In this document: positions 35,546 to 44,285 of the stretch, piece by piece
How the letters are laid out: every line of letters starts with the position of its first letter
How positions within the stretch are numbered: the stretch's first letter is position 1
Origin: Gemmatimonadota bacterium
GTDB lineage: Bacteria > Gemmatimonadota > Gemmatimonadetes > Gemmatimonadales > Gemmatimonadaceae
Length of the DNA: 64,000 nucleotides
Assembly: GCA_021324775.1 (NCBI GenBank)
Contig: JAJPIM010000024.1
Location: 62,001 to 126,000, forward strand
Direction: 5' to 3'
Notes under the pieces: generated by a model
Databases searched by the model: none
What the model was told of the DNA's origin: nothing
Seen by the model: only the letters and a program-made list of their open reading frames with translations
Position numbers and translations under genes: made by a program

Positions 35546-37233
35546 TGAGCGTGCGCGCCGATCTGGGCGCGTATTCCGGATTCGTGAGCGACACCATCGC
35601 ACGGCTCGGTCGCGAGAACGTCACCGCACGCGTCTCGCAAGGCGACTACACCCTCTGGAAGCCGCAGCCGGCCGAGATCACGAACCGGCTGGGTTGGCTG
35701 GACATCGCCAGCCGCATGAGCGCCGCCCTCCCCGAGATCACCGATCTGGTCAACGCCGTCCGCGCCGACGGGTACACCGATGCCCTCGTACTCGGGATGG
35801 GCGGATCGAGTCTGGCACCCGAGGTGTTTCGCCAGACGTTCGGCGTCGCCCCAGGCTACCTCGACCTCGCGGTGCTCGACAGCACGGACCCGGATGCGGT
35901 CGCCGCAAACGCTCGCCGGCTCGACCCTGCCCGGACGCTCTTCCTCGTCTCGACCAAGAGTGGCGGCACCGTCGAGACGTTCTCGTTCTTTCGATACTTC
36001 TACCGCTGGGTCGTCCGTGCGCTCGGCACCGCTGCCGCTGGACGTCATTTCATCGCGATCACGGACCCGGGCAGTGCACTCGTCGGCACCGCGAACCAGT
36101 ACGGCTTCCGGCACACGTTTCTCAATGACCCGAACATCGGCGGCCGGTATTCGGCGCTGTCGCATTTCGGACTCGTGCCCGCCGCACTCGTTGGCGCAGA
36201 CGTCCCGCGCCTCCTGCAGCGCGCGACCGCGATGGAGCACGCCCTCGAGCCCGCGGCGCAGCTCGGCGCCACGATCGGCGAGCTCGCCACCCGGGGCCGC
36301 GACAAGCTGACGTTCGCGCTCTCCGCGCCAGTCGCGGGGTTTTCGTCCTGGGTCGAACAGCTGATCGCCGAGAGCACCGGCAAAGAGGGCAAAGGGATCC
36401 TGCCGGTGGCGGGCGAGCCGCTCGGGCCGCCCGCTGTCTACGGCGACGATCGCGTTTTCGTTTACCTCCGGCTCGCGAACGACACCACTCACGATGCCTC
36501 CATCGATGCACTCCGCACCGCGGGTCACCCCGTGCTCCGCATCGATCTCGCGGATCCGTACGACATTGGCGGCGAATTCGTGCGGTGGGAGATGGCGACG
36601 GCAGTCGTCGGATGGCGCCTCGGCATCAATCCCTTCGACCAACCCAATGTCGAGTCGGCGAAGGTGCTCGCGCGCAAGATGGTGAAGTCCTACGAGACCT
36701 CGGGCGCCCTCCCGGCGATCGCTGCCTCGGGCCACGGCGATGGCCTGACCGTCTACACGGCGGGGAACACGTCTCCCGCCTCGGGCGCCGGCACCGCAAA
36801 CCCCGCGGATCTCGTGCGCGAGTTTCTGCGCGGTGTCCGCCCCGGCAACTACATCGCTCTGCAGGCCTACGTGACGCCGAGCGCCGAGACGACGGCCGCC
36901 CTGCAACGCTGGAGGGTCGCGTTGCGCGACCGGCTGCACGTCGCGACGACCGTGGGCTACGGCCCCCGTTTCCTGCATTCGACCGGCCAGCTGCACAAGG
37001 GGGATGCCGGCAACGGCGTGTTCATTCAGATCGTTACGGCGCCGCCGGCCGCCGACGTGCCGATCCCCGATACCGCGGATGCCGACACCTCGCACATGAC
37101 GTTCGGCGTCCTGAAGGTCGCGGAGTCGCTGGGTGACCGGCAGGCATTGCTGGACGCGGGCCGTCGCGTGCTGCGCGTGGATCCCGATCACGCATCGGAT
37201 GGCATCGCCCGGCTGACAGGCCTGCTACCCTGA
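35545..37233 (+). CDS. pgi: Glucose-6-phosphate isomerase (fusion-lineage type)
   Basis: The 562-residue isomerase interconverts glucose 6-phosphate and fructose 6-phosphate. ATG 35545 is chosen (TGATG overlap with rpiB); GTG 35542 is possible. Domains are two SIS folds: LVLGMGGSSLAPEVFRQTFG with LDSTDPDAV, and LFLVSTKSGGTVETFSFFRY. The N-terminal segment DYTLWKPQPAEITNRLGWLD resembles the linker of Tal-Pgi fusion proteins, in which transaldolase precedes Pgi. Here no transaldolase is attached and none lies in the window. The identification as Pgi is strong; its status as a separated fusion half is an inference. Confidence 0.9.
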   Translation: MSVRADLGAYSGFVSDTIARLGRENVTARVSQGDYTLWKPQPAEITNRLGWLDIASRMSAALPEITDLVNAVRADGYTDALVLGMGGSSLAPEVFRQTFGVAPGYLDLAVLDSTDPDAVAANARRLDPARTLFLVSTKSGGTVETFSFFRYFYRWVVRALGTAAAGRHFIAITDPGSALVGTANQYGFRHTFLNDPNIGGRYSALSHFGLVPAALVGADVPRLLQRATAMEHALEPAAQLGATIGELATRGRDKLTFALSAPVAGFSSWVEQLIAESTGKEGKGILPVAGEPLGPPAVYGDDRVFVYLRLANDTTHDASIDALRTAGHPVLRIDLADPYDIGGEFVRWEMATAVVGWRLGINPFDQPNVESAKVLARKMVKSYETSGALPAIAASGHGDGLTVYTAGNTSPASGAGTANPADLVREFLRGVRPGNYIALQAYVTPSAETTAALQRWRVALRDRLHVATTVGYGPRFLHSTGQLHKGDAGNGVFIQIVTAPPAADVPIPDTADADTSHMTFGVLKVAESLGDRQALLDAGRRVLRVDPDHASDGIARLTGLLP

Positions 37234-37240
37234 GGCCGTC

Positions 37241-37993
37241 GTGATCACCGCCGTGATCTTCGATCTCGACGGCACACTCGTCCAAACAGAAACGCTTAAG
37301 GCGCAGTCATACGCGCAGGCGGCCGCCGATCTCCGCCCCGGTGTGGCCGTAGAGGATGTCGTGCAGGCGTACGACCAGTGCATCGGCCGCCCGCGCAATG
37401 AAGTCGCACAGACGCTACTGGATCATTTCGGGCTTCGCGACGCCGCGGCCGCCCGGGCGCCGGCGCTCGGCGTCGAGACGCCGCTGGACGCGTTTCTGGC
37501 GATCCGCATGCGCGACTACGAGGCGATGCTGAGCGACACGGCGCTCCTCAAGCGCCAGGAGTACCCCTACGCGACAGCGCTCCTCCGGCGAGTGCGGGCG
37601 GACGGATATGCGACGGCGCTCACGACCGTGTCGCACGCGGCGCAGGCCTTCATCGTACTCGACGCCCTCGGCCTGCGGGGCGAGTTTGATGTGATCGTGA
37701 CCGTCGACGATGTCGCGCACGCCAAGCCGGATCCCGAGTTGTACCTGGCGGCCGCGAGCCGGCTGCACCGGCCGCCCGCCGACTGTCTGGCCATCGAGGA
37801 CTCGCTGCCCGGCGTCCAGGCGGCCGTCGCGGCCGGCATGCGGTGCGTGGTCGCGGCCAACGAGTTGACGCGCGATGCGCTGCACGCGGCAGCACCGCTG
37901 CCTGGCGAACAGATTGTGGATGACCCGAGTCGTCTCGACGCGGTCGTCACCGCGGTGCTCACTACACGAGAGGAAGCGAACGCATGCAACTAG
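37241..37993 (+). CDS. HAD-superfamily phosphatase/phosphoglucomutase-like hydrolase
   Basis: The 250-residue HAD-IA protein has motif I DLDGTLV (catalytic Asp), motif II TTVS, motif III Lys in AKPDPELYL and motif IV IEDSLPGV. A helical cap domain lies between motifs I and II. It resembles beta-phosphoglucomutase-type and sugar-phosphatase HADs. GTG 37241 is 7 bases after pgi and its stop overlaps gnd by 10 bases, so it is deeply embedded in the sugar-phosphate operon. A role in removing damaged or side-product sugar phosphates is plausible but unproven. Confidence 0.85.
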   Translation: MITAVIFDLDGTLVQTETLKAQSYAQAAADLRPGVAVEDVVQAYDQCIGRPRNEVAQTLLDHFGLRDAAAARAPALGVETPLDAFLAIRMRDYEAMLSDTALLKRQEYPYATALLRRVRADGYATALTTVSHAAQAFIVLDALGLRGEFDVIVTVDDVAHAKPDPELYLAAASRLHRPPADCLAIEDSLPGVQAAVAAGMRCVVAANELTRDALHAAAPLPGEQIVDDPSRLDAVVTAVLTTREEANACN

Positions 37994-38919
37994 GGATGGT
38001 GGGTCTCGGCCGGATGGGCGCCAACATGACCACGCGCCTGATCCGCGGCGGCCACGAGGTCGTGGTCTTTGACCGTGATGCCAAGGCGGTCGCGACAGCG
38101 GCTGCCGCGCACGCGACGGGTTCATCGTCGCTCGAGCAGCTCGTCGCCCAACTCCGTGCGCCCCGTGCGGTCTGGGTCATGGTCCCCTCCGGGGATGCCA
38201 CCGAGTCGACGATCCAGGCGCTCGGCACCTTGCTGAAACGCGGCGATACCGTCATCGACGGCGGCAACAGCAACTATAAAGACGGAATCCGCCGCGCCGC
38301 CGCACTCGCGGAACGCGGCGTCCAGTTCGTCGATGCCGGCACCAGCGGCGGCGTCTGGGGCCTCGCCGAGGGCTATAGCCTGATGGTCGGCGGCGACGCC
38401 GCCACCATCGAGCGGCTGCGCCCCATCTTCGAGACGCTGGCACCGGCCCCGCAAACGGGGTGGGCCCGGATGGGGCCCGTCGGGTCGGGGCATTTCGTCA
38501 AGATGATCCACAACGGCATCGAGTATGGCCTGATGCAGTCCTATGCCGAAGGGTTCTCGATCCTGCGGCACAAGAGCGAGTTTGCGCTGGACCTTCCACA
38601 GATCGCGGAAGTCTGGCGGCACGGGAGTGTCGTCCGGTCGTGGTTGCTCGACCTCACCGCCAATGCGCTTCGCGACAACCCGGCACTCGATGGCATCGCG
38701 CCATTCGTGGTCGATTCCGGCGAGGGGCGCTGGACGGTCGCCGAGGCGATCGATCTCGACGTGCCCGCACCCATTATCACGCAGTCGCTCATCGAGCGGC
38801 TGCGGTCCCGCGACTCCGACTCGTATACGGACAAGTTGCTCGCCGCCCTGCGCAACCAGTTCGGCGGGCACGCGATCAAGACCGAGCCGGTCCCGGGCTC
38901 GGGGAGCCGCACACCGTGA
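37984..38919 (+). CDS. gnd: 6-phosphogluconate dehydrogenase (decarboxylating), short NAD-type
   Basis: The 311-residue enzyme converts 6-phosphogluconate to ribulose 5-phosphate and CO2. It has the Rossmann start MQLGMVGLGRMGANMTTRLI, the DGGNSNYKD loop, GTSGGVWGLAEGYSLMVGG and the catalytic Lys/Asn segment GSGHFVKMIHNGIEYGLMQS. The length and GLGRMGANM with hydrophobic-acidic residues after the dinucleotide loop (FDRD) suit the short YqeC/GndA type, often NAD-preferring. Its ATG overlaps the HAD gene and its TGA overlaps the zwf GTG. Confidence 0.96.
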   Translation: MQLGMVGLGRMGANMTTRLIRGGHEVVVFDRDAKAVATAAAAHATGSSSLEQLVAQLRAPRAVWVMVPSGDATESTIQALGTLLKRGDTVIDGGNSNYKDGIRRAAALAERGVQFVDAGTSGGVWGLAEGYSLMVGGDAATIERLRPIFETLAPAPQTGWARMGPVGSGHFVKMIHNGIEYGLMQSYAEGFSILRHKSEFALDLPQIAEVWRHGSVVRSWLLDLTANALRDNPALDGIAPFVVDSGEGRWTVAEAIDLDVPAPIITQSLIERLRSRDSDSYTDKLLAALRNQFGGHAIKTEPVPGSGSRTP

Positions 38920-40457
38920 CGCCCATCGATGTGACACCCATCGCTGCGCCCGGCAGAACGCCTGACGGCGCGGTGCCCCAGACGACCGAGCCCAGCATCT
39001 TCGTCATTTTCGGTGCGACCGGTGACCTCGCGAAGCGAAAAATCCTGCCCGCGATGTACGAGTTGCACGTCCACGGGCTGACCGATCGCGGATGCATCAT
39101 CCTCGGCGTGTCTCGGGATGCGGCGATGGATGACGCGGCGTTTCGGGCCGTTGTCCGCGATGCCATACCGAAGGACAGCGGCGCACAGTCCGACATCGCG
39201 TCCTGGGTGGATGCGAACATCTACTACCAGCCGGTTGGCAACGGCGAGCCTGGTGACTTCGCGGCACTGAAGACCCGCATCGAAGGCCTGGAGCACGACC
39301 ACAACATCGCGGGCAAGCGGTCGTTCTATCTATCGTTGCCGCCGGAGGCGTTCCCCTCGACCATCGCGGGATTGGGCGCCGCGGGTCTGAATCACAGCGC
39401 GGGGTGGACGCGGCTCGTCATCGAGAAGCCATTCGGCCGCGATCTCCCGTCGGCCGAGGAATTGAACCGGCTCGTCCACCAGTACTTCGACGAATCCCAG
39501 GTCTACCGGATCGACCACTACCTCGGGAAGGAGACGGTGCAGAACCTGCTCGTCTTCCGGTTCGCGAACGCGATGTTCGAATCGCTCTGGAACCGCGACC
39601 ATATCGAAAGCGTGGAGATCACGGTGGCCGAGGAGCTCGGCGTCGAGCAGCGCGCCGGATACTACGAGCACGCAGGTGCACTCCGCGACATGGTGCAGAG
39701 TCATCTGACCCAGCTGCTGGCACTGGTCGCGATGGAGGTCCCAACCGCATTCGAGGCGGGGGCGATCCGGGAGGAGAAGATCAAAGCCCTCCGGTCGATT
39801 GCGCCGATCCGCGCCGACTCGGCCGTGTTCGGACAATACGCCGCGGGCCGCATCGATGGGAAGCCGGTACCCGGCTATCGGCAGGAACCGGGCGTGTCGC
39901 CGGCGTCCACGACCGAGACGTTCGTTGCTCTGCGCATCTGCCTCGACAACTGGCGGTGGCAGGGAGTCCCGTTCTACCTGCGGACGGGCAAGCGGATGGC
40001 GCGCCGCCTCACCGAGATCCGCGTGCGCTTCCGGCAAGCGCCCATCTGGATGTTCCGGACGGTCTCCGACGCGTCGCCGCAGGCAAATACGCTGGTCATC
40101 ACGCTGCAGCCCAACGAAGGATTTCTGCTGTTCTTCGAGGTGAAGGCGCCCGGCGAACCGTTCCGCCTGCAGCGTCTCACGCTCCACTTCGACTACGACG
40201 AGGCGTTCAAGACCCTGCCCGAGGCGTACCAGACCCTGCTGCTCGACTTGCTGCGCGGCGATCAGACGCTGTTCGTGCACGCCGATGAAGTCGAGGCATC
40301 GTGGCGGGTGTACGCGCCGTTGCTCGCGCGAACGACGCCGCCGAATGCCTACCCCGCCGGGTCGTGGGGACCGGCCGAGACCAAGACCATCGTTCCGGAT
40401 CGCGAGCCAAGGGAGCCGACCGACGCGCAGCGCACGGGATCGGAAAAAGCCGCCTGA
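38916..40457 (+). CDS. zwf: Glucose-6-phosphate 1-dehydrogenase
   Basis: The 513-residue first enzyme of the oxidative pentose-phosphate path. GTG 38916 overlaps gnd by four bases. Coenzyme fold IFVIFGATGDLAKRKILPAM, substrate and catalytic motif RIDHYLGKETVQN (His of the Asp-His pair), IEKPFGRDLPSAEELN, and FYLRTGKRMARRLTEI. Length is normal. The first 25 residues (PIDVTPIAAPGRTPDGAVPQ) are a Pro-rich extension outside the fold, so a start nearer residue 25 is possible but no ATG exists there. Confidence 0.97.
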   Translation: MTPIDVTPIAAPGRTPDGAVPQTTEPSIFVIFGATGDLAKRKILPAMYELHVHGLTDRGCIILGVSRDAAMDDAAFRAVVRDAIPKDSGAQSDIASWVDANIYYQPVGNGEPGDFAALKTRIEGLEHDHNIAGKRSFYLSLPPEAFPSTIAGLGAAGLNHSAGWTRLVIEKPFGRDLPSAEELNRLVHQYFDESQVYRIDHYLGKETVQNLLVFRFANAMFESLWNRDHIESVEITVAEELGVEQRAGYYEHAGALRDMVQSHLTQLLALVAMEVPTAFEAGAIREEKIKALRSIAPIRADSAVFGQYAAGRIDGKPVPGYRQEPGVSPASTTETFVALRICLDNWRWQGVPFYLRTGKRMARRLTEIRVRFRQAPIWMFRTVSDASPQANTLVITLQPNEGFLLFFEVKAPGEPFRLQRLTLHFDYDEAFKTLPEAYQTLLLDLLRGDQTLFVHADEVEASWRVYAPLLARTTPPNAYPAGSWGPAETKTIVPDREPREPTDAQRTGSEKAA

Positions 40458-40462
40458 CGACC

Positions 40463-41197
40463 GTGCGCGAGGAATCCGTCTTCCCGGATGCGGAGGCGCT
40501 GAGTCGCGCCGCCGCCGCAATGATCGAGGAGGCCGCGGCCATCGCGACGACGGCGCGCGGGCGATTCGCAATCGCGCTGTCGGGCGGCAGCACGCCGCGC
40601 GCGCTGTACGAGATCCTCGCCGCAGACTACGCGACGCGCCTCCCATGGGCCGTGACACATGTGTTCTTCGGCGACGAGCGGTGCGTTCCTCCCGGCCACC
40701 CCGGCAGCAACTACGCGATGGCGCACGAGTCGCTCCTGGCACGGATACCCGGACTCGAATCGCGCACGCGCCGCATTGAAGGCGAACGGCCGCCCGCCGA
40801 CGCCGCGTCACGCTACGCCGAGATGCTGCATCGCGAGTTTCCGCACACTGCCGGAACGTCGGCCACGACGTTCGACGTGCTCTTGCTCGGGGTCGGATCG
40901 GACGGTCACACGGCGTCACTCTTCCCGGGAAGCGCTGCGCTGAGCGAGCGCTCGCGCTGGGCGCTTGCGACGGAGGCGCCGCCCGAGGCCGAGGTCAGGG
41001 ACCGGGTCACGCTGACGTTTCCCGCGCTGGATGCGGCGCGAACGACGCTCATCCTGTGCGCCGGAGCCGGCAAACAACCCATCGTCGCGCAGATCCGCGC
41101 TGCCGGAGCTCGGGCCGGCGACCGCTATCCCGTCGCGCGTGTCACGGCACGCGGGACGGTGCACTGGCTGCTGGATAACGCGGCGGCTGGACTCTGA
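40463..41197 (+). CDS. pgl: 6-phosphogluconolactonase
   Basis: The 244-residue DevB/Pgl enzyme hydrolyses 6-phosphogluconolactone between the zwf and gnd steps. The GTG at 40463 is five bases after zwf. Motifs: FAIALSGGSTPRALYEIL, HVFFGDERCVPPGHPGSNYA, LLGVGSDGHTASLFPGS with the catalytic His, and LILCAGAGKQPIV near the end. It closes the operon; the helicase gene converges 25 bases further. Confidence 0.95.
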   Translation: MREESVFPDAEALSRAAAAMIEEAAAIATTARGRFAIALSGGSTPRALYEILAADYATRLPWAVTHVFFGDERCVPPGHPGSNYAMAHESLLARIPGLESRTRRIEGERPPADAASRYAEMLHREFPHTAGTSATTFDVLLLGVGSDGHTASLFPGSAALSERSRWALATEAPPEAEVRDRVTLTFPALDAARTTLILCAGAGKQPIVAQIRAAGARAGDRYPVARVTARGTVHWLLDNAAAGL

Positions 41198-41222
41198 CGC
41201 GGACGAACCGAGGCCGGCGCGC

Positions 41223-43400
41223 TCAGCGGCCGCGCCGCTTGCGAGGGCCCGGTCCGCCGCGCCCGCGCGCATTCCCCGGTCCGCGAGACCCCCGCGGCGG
41301 CTGATGGTCCCGCCGCTTGCTGCCCCGGCCCCGTGACGTGCGTGCGCTCTCCTTGCGGCCCGCGTATTCGCGCTTGAGACGAGCCGCTTCTTCGGGAGGT
41401 GGCGCGACGTCCGCGGATTCCCGCTCCGTCTCGAGCTCGAAGCCATAGTACTCCATCCGCCGCTCGGTCGCGAACGGAATACCGCGGCGTTTCGGATCGA
41501 AGACCAGAGCGGGAGCGCCACGGGTGGCGTATCTCCGGATCAGATCCATGGGGATCTGTGTTCCCTCGATCGCCGCCCGCGGAACACCCCACCGGTCTGC
41601 GAAGTAGCGCAGCGTCCCGGCGATCGCGCCCCAGCTTCCGCACACACTCGAGCGCGACACCCGTGCGGGTTCGCCGTCGGCCGTTTCCTCGTCGATCACC
41701 AGATCGAGCGGCATGTACTGCGCGACGAGTTCCGCGAACGCACGCCGGATCTCGTCGGTGGCCTGTGGCATCGTCGTAGGGAGCGGGAACCCGACGCTTC
41801 GGCAGACGCTCGCCAGCGCGAGGGCGGCATCTTCGAGCGCCTTGACCAGCACACCGCGGCGATCGGCCCATTCCTCGATCCGCTCGTCGAACAGGTGCCG
41901 GGGCAGTCCGTAGACCTCACCCACCGCCCCGCATGCCGTGTAGGCGGCTGCGTAGACGTTGTACGCCGTGAGATGGTCGCTTCCCGCAACGACCAACCCC
42001 GACAGGTCGCGATCCTCACGGGTCATGCGGTGCAGCGATTCGATCGCGCTCATGACGGCGATGTATGGCAGGATCGTCTCGCTCGCGTTGACCACCAGCT
42101 CCGCCCACGGCCGGTCCACGGGCAGGGCTTCGACCGCCCGTCCGTATGCCGACAGTCGTCCGGTTTCCGGATCGATGATGCCGCGGTGCTCGAGCATCGC
42201 GACCGCCCGCTGGTACGCGACTCGATCGAGCGGCACTGGCAGGTCGAGATCATGCGCCCGGACGCCGAGATCCGCGCACGTCATGGCGACACGCTCGGAA
42301 TCGCCGGCCAGTTGGAATTCCGGTTCTACGGGGCGCAGCGAGGCGAAATCGATGTCACGGTCCGACAGGATGAACACACGGCCGCCGGCGACCCGGCCAT
42401 GGACGCGTCCCGCCATCTGCAGGATCTCGTTGGCACCGAGGTGGACCCTGGTGAGAATGTTCCGGCCGTGCTCGATCACGTTGGTGAAACGGGTGTCGTC
42501 GATCACCACCGTGTCGAGCCCGCGCACGTTGAGCGCGCTCTGGCCCGCGGCCGTCATCGCGAGGACGAAGGGCTTGGGCGCTCCGCCTTCGAGGAAGGGC
42601 CGGATGATGCGGATCGGCTCCCCGCCGTGATAGAACGCCGCCGTGATCCTGGGAAATCGTGCTCCGACAACGCTCGCCGCGTCCTCGACCGCGGCGCGCG
42701 TGGGGAGAAACACGCCGACGCCACGACGGTCGCGGACGACTTCGCGGAGAAAGTGGTCGTCGAGGAACGCCATCGGCTCCTTGCGCACGACCTTGACCCG
42801 CGCGGCCAGTGAGGCGTCGAAGGCGGTGCTCTCGATGACCGAGGCCGACCCGAGGTACCGCGCGTAGAACCGCGGGTCCACGGTCGCTGACAGCCAGATG
42901 AACCGGCACCCGGTGCGCTTGCCCAGAGCGAGGCAGAGTTCCAGCTCGGCCGACGTCTGGTGGATTTCATCGACGACCAGTGTGTCGGTCGCCAGAATGT
43001 CCCCATCCTGGAACCACCGGCGCGCAATCCCGGTGGTCACGATGATCACGTTCCAGGTAGGCGTCTCCGGCGTGGCCTCGCGCTCGCGGTTGACGACTCC
43101 GACGCGCAGGGGTCTTCCGCCGAGAATGACCTCGGCGATCGGCCGGATGGCGAGCGTCTTGCCCGTCCCCGTGCCAGCCACGATTCCGAATCCCGCCTTG
43201 CCAGCCGCGAGATCACGGACCTCGGCGCCGTGCGTTCGTTCGAGAAACGTGTCGAGGTGCAGTCCCATCGCGATCTCGATCGTCTCGCACGCGGCCCGGG
43301 TCGGCGCAATGACGATGACGCGGCCCGTCGGAGGACGGGCCGCCACGAACGCGTTGTGATCCGGCGGGAGATACCGGTCGGTGACCGCGCGGTAGGTCAC
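41223..43400 (-). CDS. DExH-box helicase with RG-rich tail
   Basis: The 725-residue superfamily-2 helicase has Walker A GTGTGKT at 76-82, DEIHQ as motif II, SATVDPRFY as motif III, FLPTRAAVEDA, and QMAGRVHGRVAGGR as motif VI. The last 45 residues (SRGRGSKRRDHQPPRGSRGP and on) are Arg/Gly-rich, as in RNA-binding tails. The segment before Walker A contains VIVIAPTRAACETIE, a motif-Ia-like string where it normally follows Walker A. The architecture resembles DEAH RNA helicases but does not match HrpA or HrpB in size or in the DEAH/DEFH box. GTG start, nine bases after the upstream secreted-protein gene. Confidence 0.85.
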   Translation of the reverse strand: MTYRAVTDRYLPPDHNAFVAARPPTGRVIVIAPTRAACETIEIAMGLHLDTFLERTHGAEVRDLAAGKAGFGIVAGTGTGKTLAIRPIAEVILGGRPLRVGVVNREREATPETPTWNVIIVTTGIARRWFQDGDILATDTLVVDEIHQTSAELELCLALGKRTGCRFIWLSATVDPRFYARYLGSASVIESTAFDASLAARVKVVRKEPMAFLDDHFLREVVRDRRGVGVFLPTRAAVEDAASVVGARFPRITAAFYHGGEPIRIIRPFLEGGAPKPFVLAMTAAGQSALNVRGLDTVVIDDTRFTNVIEHGRNILTRVHLGANEILQMAGRVHGRVAGGRVFILSDRDIDFASLRPVEPEFQLAGDSERVAMTCADLGVRAHDLDLPVPLDRVAYQRAVAMLEHRGIIDPETGRLSAYGRAVEALPVDRPWAELVVNASETILPYIAVMSAIESLHRMTREDRDLSGLVVAGSDHLTAYNVYAAAYTACGAVGEVYGLPRHLFDERIEEWADRRGVLVKALEDAALALASVCRSVGFPLPTTMPQATDEIRRAFAELVAQYMPLDLVIDEETADGEPARVSRSSVCGSWGAIAGTLRYFADRWGVPRAAIEGTQIPMDLIRRYATRGAPALVFDPKRRGIPFATERRMEYYGFELETERESADVAPPPEEAARLKREYAGRKESARTSRGRGSKRRDHQPPRGSRGPGNARGRGGPGPRKRRGR

Positions 43401-43409
43401 GCGCGCGGC

Positions 43410-44120
43410 TCAGCGCCGCGGACGTGCCGGGACTTTCGGCGGAGACGACGCCTGCTGGTGGGGAGGCGAGAAATGCGAGGCCGGAGCGCGGGCGGGAGCA
43501 GGCTTTGGGGCGTTCGCCGCACCCGGCGTGGCAGGACCGGATTCGCCCGCCGCCGGATGCGCTGGGGCAACCGATCCAGTCGTGTGCGCATCCGTCTGCG
43601 TTTGCCCATGGTCCGATACGGCGGCGTTGTCATGCCCGCCAGCCGAAACAGCCGGCATACCCGGGTTGCCGGCGCCCTGCCCATCCAGAACTGCCTGGCG
43701 CGGCTTCCCGAACACGACGTGAGAGTTCGGCGACCGGACCCGAATGGCCTTGGCGCACTCAGTCGGCGCCGGTTGGCGGTCGGGCGGGACGCCGCCCACC
43801 CACACACGGCACATTCCCGCTGGTGGCGCGTACCGGGTCGGGACCGCCGCCTCGAGCTGGGCATCCCGCTCCCGGACCGACTCGGGCGGACCGTACCGGC
43901 GTTCGCCGCCGGCCGCGGGTGCCGGCGCGGCGCCTGAATCGTGCGACACGCGGACCGCCTGCGCGGTCTGGGCATTCCCGGTCGCCGGCAGGGACAACCA
44001 CGCGACTTGCAGCAATACGAGCAAGGCCCGTCGCCAGAGGCGGCCGGGTACGCCAATCAAGGTCCCTGCGCTGCACAATCGCACCGAAGTCCGTACCCCG
44101 TTCCTTTCGTACCGGTCCAC
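43410..44120 (-). CDS. Secreted Pro/Ala-rich protein with a CRVW motif
   Basis: The 236-residue protein has an N-terminal signal (ALLVLLQVAWLSLPATGNAQ, about residues 32-51) after a long leader, so the true start may be an internal TTG or GTG. A short conserved block, PPAGMCRVWVGGVPPDRQPA followed by PTECAKA, carries two Cys that could form a disulfide; similar GxCRVW...PPxxQP blocks occur in other periplasmic proteins of this phylum, in my recollection. The C-terminal half is low-complexity Pro/Ala/His. It precedes the helicase by nine bases on the same strand. Function unknown. Confidence 0.65.
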   Translation of the reverse strand: MDRYERNGVRTSVRLCSAGTLIGVPGRLWRRALLVLLQVAWLSLPATGNAQTAQAVRVSHDSGAAPAPAAGGERRYGPPESVRERDAQLEAAVPTRYAPPAGMCRVWVGGVPPDRQPAPTECAKAIRVRSPNSHVVFGKPRQAVLDGQGAGNPGMPAVSAGGHDNAAVSDHGQTQTDAHTTGSVAPAHPAAGESGPATPGAANAPKPAPARAPASHFSPPHQQASSPPKVPARPRR

Positions 44121-44285
44121 TCCGGACAGCGCCGGGCCTGTCCCCGCCCTTCATCGCGGCCGGAAACGGTACCTTCGGGACCCCCCGGCCGCTACCCTCT
44201 CCACGACGCGGCCACGGACGCGGCCCTGCGGCCGCGATGGTGTGGCCGGTCTCGGCGGCCGGACCGAGCCAGGCGTCCCCGTCCG

